Origin: Tannerella sp.
GTDB lineage: Bacteria; Bacteroidota; Bacteroidia; Bacteroidales; Tannerellaceae
DNA: 5,027 bases
Direction: 5' to 3'
Assembly (NCBI GenBank): GCA_031279875.1
Contig: JAITHS010000369.1
Location: 1 to 5,027, forward strand
The notes below the pieces were generated by a model. That model ran no database searches. It was not told the DNA's origin and saw nothing but the letters and a program-made list of their open reading frames with translations. Of the stretch, positions 1-5,027 are shown in pieces. A program made the translations under genes and the position numbers. Position 1 is the first letter of the stretch. Each line of letters begins with the position of its first letter.

Positions 1-1
1 T

Positions 2-580
2 TCATTCCGCCCTCGACAGTTCGCTGCGAACGCGGCTAAGGCTTTCGGGGGTCATACCGAGATGGGATGCTATCATACACAGCGGAAGTCTATTTATCAG
101 ATGCGGATACGTGTCGAGGAAGTCGAGGTAACGTTCTTCGGCGGAAGCGCTGAGTAGCTGATGAATACGATGCTGACCGAGCATGATGTGCCGGTGAAGT
201 AGCATTGTAATTTCTTCGGCTACATCAGGGAACATTTTGACAAGTTCTTCGACAAAGCCACGCTCAAGATATACGACATCGGACTCCTCAACCGCCTGTA
301 TATAAAACTTCGACGGCTCTTTGAGATAAGTACTGCGCCTGTCGGCAAGAAGCCACATTTCGGGCGCAAACTGTATGGTATGTTCTTTGCCTTTTTCGTC
401 GATAGCGTACATGCGCAACATGCCGCGTTCGATAAAAAAAGTGTAGCCGCTGATGTTACCGGGCATCACTAAGAACTCGTTTTTTGCAACCGTCTTATAT
501 GATATACGGTTGTTGCAAATGCCTATTTCTTCTATGGGTAGGCCGCAATTTTCCATTAAAAATTTTTTGAAAACTTCCAT
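2..580 (-). CDS. Crp/Fnr-family transcriptional regulator (short Bacteroidetes type)
   Basis: This gene encodes a 192-residue cytoplasmic DNA-binding regulator. Residues about 25-115 form a cyclic-nucleotide-binding-like beta-roll (FIERGMLRMY, then GKEHTIQFAPE and IQAVEESDVVYL). A dimerisation helix follows at about 118-150, ending SASAEERYLDFL, and then a short winged-helix reader at about 164-188 (IASHLGMTPESLSRVRSEL), typical of Bacteroidetes members. The phosphate-binding Arg-Ser signature of true cAMP receptors is not visible, so the ligand is unknown. There is no FNR-type iron-sulfur cysteine cluster; the cysteines are C12, C22 and C168. I chose the ATG at 578-580; an in-frame TTG at 608-610 would add ten polar residues with no homology value. 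The stop is TGA at 2-4, so the gene is complete. It lies 45 bases downstream of the porin gene in the same direction, probably in one operon. Family assignment is firm; the target genes are unknown. Confidence 0.92.
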   Translation of the reverse strand: MEVFKKFLMENCGLPIEEIGICNNRISYKTVAKNEFLVMPGNISGYTFFIERGMLRMYAIDEKGKEHTIQFAPEMWLLADRRSTYLKEPSKFYIQAVEESDVVYLERGFVEELVKMFPDVAEEITMLLHRHIMLGQHRIHQLLSASAEERYLDFLDTYPHLINRLPLCMIASHLGMTPESLSRVRSELSRAE

Positions 581-625
581 ATCATTATTGTTTTGGAGAC
601 GCTTCGACAACCATAGCGTCCGGGG

Positions 626-1864
626 TTAAAAGAAATACATAAATACTGTTTCGATGCGATTATTTTTGGCGGCATGTGGGTCTTGTACCTTGCCGTCGGC
701 GACGTTGATTTTGCCATACCAAGCCGTTGAGCGGGTATATTCGGCGCCAAGTTTCCAATGCTTCACGTTGTAGGAGAAGCAGAGATTGAGGGTCAGCAGG
801 CGGTCGATATTGAGACCGGTGCCGTAAACTTTCTCGACACTTTCGAGTGGTTTCGGCGTGCCGAGATTTTTGGTATATCCGGCAAAACAGCTTGTCTGCC
901 ACTTCTTACCGACAACCACGTTGAGCCACGTTGTCGAGTGTTTGAAAGCGACGTACTGTTGCTCGCCGGTCTTGGAATCGGTAGAAGTAACGCCGAAGCC
1001 GCCCAACATAGTGTTATGCGTCTGATTAAGAGCGAGTAAGGTTTTGCCGGAGAGCTTTAAACCGTCGCGGTGGTATTTCGCATGAAGTTCATACGACAGC
1101 GAGGTAACGCGCTCGTTAACACGATATACTGTAGCGTTAGTACGTGGTTTGAGCGACAGCAAGTCGGCGCCGCTGCCAATCAGAAAGCCGCCGTTACGAT
1201 AGTCGGCACCGAGATAAAACTCCGGCAAGAGGGCGTTTTTGGCGTATGTTTCCGTCTTGCCGTCAGGACCGACAGGCAGATAAATATGCTGAAAGATAGC
1301 GCTTGCCGTTAGTTTGAAATGTTCCTTATTAAACTGATAATTGATTTGCGGACTGCGGTTAAAAGGCTGAAAAGGCGCTCCGGTAGCGAGATTCAGCATA
1401 TCGGGCATTACTTCTCCGAACATCGGGTGCCAAGTCTGACCGAGCAGCAGCGACGAGCCTTTATCCCACGCTAAACGGAGATAAATTTGCCGTATGCGTA
1501 ATACGAAGTTGAGATTGTTAGTACCGCCGAAGTCGGTCTCGATTTTGGCTGTTGCTTTGGCGGCGCCGATGTCAGGACCTTTGATATCCAAACCGAGCCG
1601 TGTGGCGAAAGTGTAGAAACTGCCGTTCGGATAGCCATTGAGGTCTGCGCCGTCAGGATCTTTGACAACGTCTTTGGGAAAGAGATAAAACAACCCGTCA
1701 ACGCCCTCGACGTTGCTGCGATTGTTGTAGTATAGTTCGCCACGTACAAAGCCGTATAGTTTGTATTGGTACGGCTTGTCCTCCGATTGCTGTGCGCCAA
1801 CAATCAAAACCGCTGATAGTAAACATATTACTACAAATAAACCGACTCTCAAAAAATGTAACAT
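626..1864 (-). CDS. Porin-like outer-membrane beta-barrel protein (DcaP-like)
   Basis: This gene encodes a 412-residue predicted outer-membrane protein. Residues 1-24 are a Sec signal peptide with a hydrophobic core (about 7-22) and a likely cleavage after VGA, before QQSED. C14 lies inside the core without a proper lipobox, so a lipoprotein is unlikely. The mature part starts YKLYGFVRGELYY and shows alternating polar and hydrophobic strands rich in aromatics throughout. It ends in NNRIETVFMYFF, the terminal aromatic signature of barrels folded by the BAM machinery. The layout resembles DcaP-type porins: a first strand with GFVRGEL, a TRLGLDIKGP segment, the motif LRIRQIYLRLAW, then LLLGQTWHPMF and a QPFNRSPQINYQF strand. 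This resemblance is recalled from family knowledge, not computed. The likely role is diffusion of small, perhaps anionic or organic, solutes; the substrate is unknown. It is preceded by a strong TACCTTTG -7 box and probably co-transcribed with the regulator downstream. Confidence 0.8.
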   Translation of the reverse strand: MLHFLRVGLFVVICLLSAVLIVGAQQSEDKPYQYKLYGFVRGELYYNNRSNVEGVDGLFYLFPKDVVKDPDGADLNGYPNGSFYTFATRLGLDIKGPDIGAAKATAKIETDFGGTNNLNFVLRIRQIYLRLAWDKGSSLLLGQTWHPMFGEVMPDMLNLATGAPFQPFNRSPQINYQFNKEHFKLTASAIFQHIYLPVGPDGKTETYAKNALLPEFYLGADYRNGGFLIGSGADLLSLKPRTNATVYRVNERVTSLSYELHAKYHRDGLKLSGKTLLALNQTHNTMLGGFGVTSTDSKTGEQQYVAFKHSTTWLNVVVGKKWQTSCFAGYTKNLGTPKPLESVEKVYGTGLNIDRLLTLNLCFSYNVKHWKLGAEYTRSTAWYGKINVADGKVQDPHAAKNNRIETVFMYFF

Positions 1865-1898
1865 GACTGCAAAAACTTAATTTATGATGAAATTTTTA

Positions 1899-1908
1899 TG
1901 CAAAGGTA
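1899..1908 (-). promoter_or_regulatory. Bacteroidetes -7 promoter element for the porin/regulator operon
   Basis: On the minus strand the sequence reads TACCTTTGCA, an exact match to the Bacteroidetes housekeeping sigma -7 consensus TAnnTTTG. Transcription would start about 5-10 bases downstream, near 1890-1896, leaving a leader of roughly 26-32 bases before the ATG at 1864. No clear -33 TTTG box is present at the usual spacing. The leader is AT-rich and has no Shine-Dalgarno sequence, as is usual in this phylum. Confidence 0.75.
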
Positions 1909-1930
1909 CGTTTTTTTCGTAAATAAACAC

Positions 1931-1940
1931 TACTTTTGCA
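1931..1940 (+). promoter_or_regulatory. Bacteroidetes -7 promoter element for the secreted protease gene
   Basis: The sequence TACTTTTGCA matches the consensus TAnnTTTG exactly. A start site near 1942-1946 would give a leader of about 21-25 bases before the ATG at 1967. This placement argues against the upstream in-frame ATG at 1898, which would lie before the transcription start. The expected -33 region falls in a T-run (1911-1917) without an exact TTTG. The leader is A-rich and lacks a Shine-Dalgarno sequence. Confidence 0.75.
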
Positions 1941-1966
1941 CAAAAAATTTACAAAAAAAAATTAGT

Positions 1967-4831
1967 ATGATAACAAAAAAACTGATTATAATCATTATAA
2001 CGGTAATTAATATCGGATTATTATCGGCGCAGAAACAGTTTGAAACGCAGATTTTGCCGCCGAGTTTTTCTTATCCGGAAGCATTGTTCGCGAAAAGCGA
2101 AGATGAGAGAGTTGTAAAGACTGTGGCCGAAAATCTGAATGTTCGCGACTTGCTCGAAACAGACAAGTGGCGTGCTGGCAGAGAAGGGACGCCAATGCCC
2201 GTAACGCGCAATCTGCCGGTCGATTTCACTATGACCAACAGCGGCATTCGTTATACTTTGCCGAGCGGCGAAAAGGTGTGGAGACTCAATATCAAAGGCA
2301 ACAATGCTACTGCTCTGATGCTCGGATATAAGGATTTTTATATCCCCAAAGGAGGACAGCTGTTTATTTACAACAAAGAAAAGACGCAGGTTCTTGACGT
2401 TTATACTCACGAAACGCGACCTGACGGCGGCGTATATGCTACCGGCTTTGTAGGTGGCGATGAGATATGCCTCGAATATGTCGAATCATCGCAAAGCGAC
2501 GAGCAACCACGTATTGCTATCGACGAAGTGGGTTTCGGCTATAATCCTTCGCTGCTTGGTGCTTTCATCTCAACAGGTGCAAACACAGGAGAATGTATGG
2601 TTAATATTAACTGTCAGGAAGGAGACGCATGGCAACATGAGAAAAACGGCGTTTTTTTGTCGCTGCAAAAGATTGGTTCGGCTTCATTTATCTGTTCGGG
2701 AACGCTTATTAACAATACTGCCGAAGACATGTCGCCGCTGCTGCTTACGGCACAACATTGCGCTACGGGAAGTAACGATATGATAGCCACAGCCGATGAT
2801 ATGAACCGCTGGATGTTCTTTTTCCTGTTAGAGCGCAGTTCATGCGACAAGGCTTCCGAGCCGACACATAACTATCTGACTATGACCGGTTGCCGTCTTC
2901 TCGTTAAAACCGGTATGGCTCAAGCTACCGACGGTATGCTGCTCATGCTCAACGACCCGATACCACCTGCTTACAATCTTTATTATAACGGCTGGGACCG
3001 TCGTAATGTGGCGTCTTCGTCGGGAGTATGTATTCATCATCCTAACGGCGACTACAAGATGATTTCTACTTATAACAAAGCCCCGACGTCGAGCTATTTT
3101 CCCGGAGAAGAATTTATCGGAGCAAGTAACGGACATTGGTATCTGGGTTTTACACAAACAGCCAACGGGCACAGTATCACACAGGGCGGCTCGTCCGGTT
3201 CGCCGCTGTTTAACGAAAACAAACTTGTCGTAGGCACGCTTACAGGAGGAAGCTCGAAGTGCAACAACGCAATGTCGGCGTCAGGTCACGAATATTACGG
3301 CAAAATGAGTTATCACTGGAACAAATACACAAAAGATTCGACGCACATGGATATATGGCTTGACCCGCTTAATCTGGGTGTAGAGTCGTTGCGCGGCAGA
3401 TATGCCCGTATATTGCCGGCTCCCGAAAATCTTACCGCCGTAACCGACTGGCCTCATATTCTGCTCTCATGGCAGGCTCCGACCGGCGAATCACAACCCG
3501 TTAAATACAATATCTATCGCAATACGTCGGAAAATGTTATCGTCAAAATACTCGAAACTACATCATTAAATTATACGGATGAAAACCCTGTTGCCGGATC
3601 TAATAAATATTCTGTTGCGGCTGTTTATGAAGATGGTTCCGAATCGACTTTCTCGACCGTCAAAATTCTGTTTGAACGCTACAAACCGCCTACCGACCTC
3701 GAAGGTATCCGTAATACTCAAACTCCGGCTCATATCGACCTGAAATGGAAAAAGCCGTATTATGAGCAAAATGTTACATGGAGTACGATGGAATTAAGAC
3801 ATTTCGTAGGCCTATCAGACAACCCGTGGTTTTATTACGGACAGCGCTGGGAAGCAGCAGAGTTGGCGCCTTTCAACAATAAAACTATTTCGTCGGTGCA
3901 TTTTGTGCCTGTCGCAGGAAGTACGTATGAAAAGATACTGATTACTCAAAATAATACGACCTATACTCAAAATATTGACGCTAACAGCCTCACTAACTTG
4001 ATATTAAACGAAATAAAACTCGAAACTCCGTTTACCATCGACGGTACAAGCCAATTGATTGTTGCCGTCAAATGCCGTCAAATCGACAATAACGCCGAGT
4101 ATTATTCAATTGCTTGTGACCACGGACCGGTGGTGGACGGAAAAGGCAACATCCTGTCGTATGACGGCGAAACGTGGGGTACTATTTATGACCCGACGAA
4201 GCCGAACGAGTTTTTTTACAACTTTATCATATCGGCTACTTTTACTTCCGAAAACGGAAACTTGACGCCTGCTGCTACTGTGTCTTCTTTGGATGCTTCT
4301 GTGCCTGTTTTCCTGCCTACCGAACGTCGTGAAACGCCTTATAATGCCGTTGATACACGCAACGTAAACGTCCGCGCTGCCGGAATATCGCCTGCCGCAT
4401 TTCCGGAAGTTACACATTACATTCTCACCCGCTTGGGTTCCAAAATAGAAAGTAGCCTTGCCCCCTCGTTAACGTCATATACCGACAAAAGCTCTACTGT
4501 CTATTCCGATTATTATTATGAACTCGAAGCAATGTACGGTGAGTTATCGGGCGGTAAGAGCAACAAAATTACGGTCAATCATGTGGCAAACGAACCGGTG
4601 CCGCTTTCGCTTTCCGGCGCCGAAATATATCCTGCCGTCTTTTCTGATTTTATCAATGTATCACCGTTGATAGTCCGTATTGAGGCTGTTTCCGTTACGG
4701 GACAAACAGGTTTGGTTATTGTCAAACCTGCTGCTAAGGTAGATGTGTCATCTCTGCCTGCGGGGGTATGGTTTTTCCGTATCCATCGTGCCGACGGATC
4801 TATGAAAACGTATAAGGGAATTAAGAATTAG
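1967..4831 (+). CDS. Secreted lysyl-endopeptidase-like serine protease with FN3 modules and T9SS sorting domain
   Basis: This gene encodes a 954-residue exported S1-type protease related to Achromobacter protease I (API, lysyl endopeptidase). Residues 1-21 are a signal peptide (cut after LLSA) and about 22-204 a propeptide. The protease domain spans about 205-478 with triad H264 (LLTAQHC), D322 (ATDGMLLML) and S410 (GGSSGSPLF). Six cysteines match API's three disulfides by spacing: C210-C432, C216-C293 and C243-C265. GWDRR, IHHPNGD and WLDP are also shared. An FN3-like domain follows (about 484-570). A second FN3-like fold (573-600 and about 812-871) is interrupted by a beta-rich insert (about 601-765). 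The type A T9SS signal (about 884-954) contains VDVSSLPAGVWFFRI and ends KTYKGIKN. The start at 1967 is preferred over the in-frame ATG at 1898, because the latter lies upstream of the promoter and would bury the signal peptide. The S1-pocket Asp appears to be E442. It is probably surface-bound or released; the natural substrate is unknown. Confidence 0.93.
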   Translation: MITKKLIIIIITVINIGLLSAQKQFETQILPPSFSYPEALFAKSEDERVVKTVAENLNVRDLLETDKWRAGREGTPMPVTRNLPVDFTMTNSGIRYTLPSGEKVWRLNIKGNNATALMLGYKDFYIPKGGQLFIYNKEKTQVLDVYTHETRPDGGVYATGFVGGDEICLEYVESSQSDEQPRIAIDEVGFGYNPSLLGAFISTGANTGECMVNINCQEGDAWQHEKNGVFLSLQKIGSASFICSGTLINNTAEDMSPLLLTAQHCATGSNDMIATADDMNRWMFFFLLERSSCDKASEPTHNYLTMTGCRLLVKTGMAQATDGMLLMLNDPIPPAYNLYYNGWDRRNVASSSGVCIHHPNGDYKMISTYNKAPTSSYFPGEEFIGASNGHWYLGFTQTANGHSITQGGSSGSPLFNENKLVVGTLTGGSSKCNNAMSASGHEYYGKMSYHWNKYTKDSTHMDIWLDPLNLGVESLRGRYARILPAPENLTAVTDWPHILLSWQAPTGESQPVKYNIYRNTSENVIVKILETTSLNYTDENPVAGSNKYSVAAVYEDGSESTFSTVKILFERYKPPTDLEGIRNTQTPAHIDLKWKKPYYEQNVTWSTMELRHFVGLSDNPWFYYGQRWEAAELAPFNNKTISSVHFVPVAGSTYEKILITQNNTTYTQNIDANSLTNLILNEIKLETPFTIDGTSQLIVAVKCRQIDNNAEYYSIACDHGPVVDGKGNILSYDGETWGTIYDPTKPNEFFYNFIISATFTSENGNLTPAATVSSLDASVPVFLPTERRETPYNAVDTRNVNVRAAGISPAAFPEVTHYILTRLGSKIESSLAPSLTSYTDKSSTVYSDYYYELEAMYGELSGGKSNKITVNHVANEPVPLSLSGAEIYPAVFSDFINVSPLIVRIEAVSVTGQTGLVIVKPAAKVDVSSLPAGVWFFRIHRADGSMKTYKGIKN

Positions 4832-4855
4832 TGATTAGTGATTAGTGGTTAGTGT
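4828..4855 (+). repeat. Four tandem copies of a 7-base repeat (TTAGTGN) overlapping the protease stop codon
   Basis: Four head-to-tail heptamers are present: TTAGTGA, TTAGTGA, TTAGTGG and TTAGTGT. The first unit contains the TAG stop codon of the protease gene (4829-4831). Because the unit length is seven, the TAG in successive units falls in successive reading frames, so stops appear in all three forward frames. This is directly visible; whether copy number varies between strains is unknown. Confidence 0.85.
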
Positions 4856-4865
4856 ACAGGGCATT

Positions 4866-4911
4866 CGTCATTGCGAGCAGGAATGGTAGCCCCAAACGAA
4901 AGGTAATGACG
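4866..4911. repeat. Degenerate dispersed-repeat copy (CGTCATTGCGAG type) with terminal inverted repeat
   Basis: The segment starts CGTCATTGCGAGC and ends GGTAATGACG. Its ends pair over nine positions (4866-4874 with 4903-4911), including one G-U wobble, with a 28-base loop. The opening resembles a palindromic intergenic repeat beginning CGTCATTGCGAG that I recall from many bacterial genomes, but the interior is diverged. There is no T-tract after the stem, so it is not an obvious intrinsic terminator. Confidence 0.5.
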
Positions 4912-4974
4912 GTACCCAAAACCCTTGCAGTGGTTTTAAACCCTGCAAGCGGTTTGGAGCTTACGTCCGTCATT
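4905..4974. repeat. Nested palindrome with strong inner hairpin
   Basis: An outer 8-base inverted repeat, AATGACGG (4905-4912) and CCGTCATT (4967-4974), encloses an inner hairpin at 4919-4955. The inner stem pairs AAACCCTTGCAG (4919-4930) with CTGCAAGCGGTTT (4943-4955): twelve base pairs with a single bulged C at 4950. Its 12-base loop contains the self-complementary GGTTTTAAACC. The nested form suggests a REP- or MITE-like intergenic element or a structured 3' untranslated region. Neither strand has a T-run directly after the stem beyond the stem itself, so a classical terminator is not supported. Confidence 0.65.
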
Positions 4975-4992
4975 GATAGGTACGAAGCAAGC
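4967..4992 (+). repeat. Second degenerate CGTCATTG dispersed-repeat copy
   Basis: CGTCATTG recurs here in the same orientation as at 4866. It is followed by ATAGG and then TACGAAGCAAGC. From memory, the common form of this dispersed repeat reads CGTCATTGCGAG followed by a segment ending GAAGCAATC, so this copy looks like a diverged member. Its first bases also form the right arm of the nested palindrome. Confidence 0.4.
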
Positions 4993-5026
4993 AGGGAGAA
5001 CGCAAGAAAGCAGCAAGCAGAACGCA
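4986..5026 (+). repeat. Purine-rich imperfect direct repeat at the window edge
   Basis: AGCAAGCAG occurs at 4986-4994 and again at 5012-5020, and AGAACGCA at 4998-5005 and 5019-5026. The second copy looks like the first with five bases (GGGAG) missing. The window ends one base later, so further units may follow. No reading frame of note crosses it. Confidence 0.55.
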
Positions 5027-5027
5027 G

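Larger units (their letters stand above)
1899..1940. repeat. Inverted repeat formed by two divergent -7 boxes
   Basis: TACCTTTGCA on the minus strand (1908-1899) and TACTTTTGCA on the plus strand (1931-1940) are inverted copies matching at 9 of 10 positions, separated by 22 bases. The spacer begins next to a smaller dyad, TACG-T7-CGTA (1907-1921). Each promoter's -33 region therefore overlaps the other's -7 box. The symmetry follows partly from two similar promoter elements facing outwards, so a separate operator role is only a possibility. Confidence 0.6.
4832..5027. other. Gene-free repeat-rich intergenic region
   Basis: I see no coding sequence, tRNA or convincing terminator in these 196 bases. 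Short stop-rich frames and the listed repeats account for most of the sequence. Any neighbouring gene lies beyond the window. Confidence 0.7.

Noticed and set aside
626..628. The porin's TAA stop is in frame with the regulator, so a single readthrough would fuse the two proteins.
   Set aside because: In-frame placement is expected by chance one time in three. A membrane barrel fused to a cytoplasmic regulator makes no sense, and no recoding signal is visible.
758..1312. Plus-strand open frames of about 80-93 residues opposite the porin gene.
   Set aside because: They are antisense shadows of the porin coding frame, without promoter, signal or recognisable domain.
1822..1864. The porin as a lipoprotein because of Cys14 in its signal region.
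   Set aside because: The cysteine is in the middle of the hydrophobic core without a small residue before it. A normal signal-peptidase I site (VGA before QQ) follows.
1898..1966. A 23-residue N-terminal extension of the protease from the ATG at 1898.
   Set aside because: It spans the -7 box at 1931-1938, so it would not be transcribed from that promoter, and it would place the signal peptide internally.
2652..4217. Seven-T runs inside the protease gene (2652-2658 and 4211-4217) as possible phase-variation sites.
   Set aside because: The runs are short, the frame is intact, and similar T-runs are common in AT-rich codons for Phe.
2454..4417. Alternative-frame and antisense open frames of about 60-130 residues within the protease gene.
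   Set aside because: They overlap a well-supported long coding frame, and their Arg/Ser-rich compositions are typical of shadow frames.
4919..4955. The inner hairpin as an intrinsic terminator for the protease gene.
   Set aside because: The stem is followed by GGAGC rather than a T-tract on the plus strand, and it lies almost 90 bases past the stop codon.
4828..5027. A CRISPR-like array at the right end.
   Set aside because: Repeat units are 7-9 bases, with no 20-40-base repeats separated by unique spacers and no cas genes.

Overview
The window looks like a Bacteroidota (Bacteroidetes) chromosome segment, most likely Bacteroidales. Four signs point there: a type IX secretion (T9SS) C-terminal sorting domain on the large exported protein, two promoters with the Bacteroidetes -7 motif TAnnTTTG, A-rich leaders without Shine-Dalgarno sequences, and a Crp/Fnr-type regulator of the short Bacteroidetes kind. 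I cannot name a genus.

Layout. The left part (2-1864) is transcribed leftwards. It holds a 412-residue porin-like outer-membrane beta-barrel protein (1864-626) and, 45 bases downstream, a 192-residue Crp/Fnr-family transcription factor (580-2). The right part (1967-4831) is transcribed rightwards. It holds one large secreted protease of 954 residues: signal peptide, propeptide, a lysyl-endopeptidase (Achromobacter protease I type) serine protease domain, fibronectin type III-like modules with a large inserted beta-rich domain, and a type A T9SS sorting domain. The 102-base gap between the divergent arms (1865-1966) carries two back-to-back -7 boxes arranged as a near-perfect inverted repeat. 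Bases 4832-5027 contain no gene. They are filled with short repeats: four copies of a 7-base tandem repeat beginning inside the stop codon, two degenerate copies of a CGTCATTG-type dispersed repeat, a nested palindrome, and a purine-rich direct repeat cut by the window edge.

Function. The protease is predicted to be exported by Sec, cross the outer membrane by T9SS and act at the cell surface or outside, degrading proteins. The porin would admit small solutes. The regulator may control its own operon or the shared promoter region, but nothing in the sequence proves this. I see no defence system, CRISPR array, tRNA, rRNA or transposase. The most interesting points are the altered S1-pocket residues of the protease, the mutually exclusive divergent promoters and the repeat cluster at the right end. 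I found no clearly undescribed biological system.
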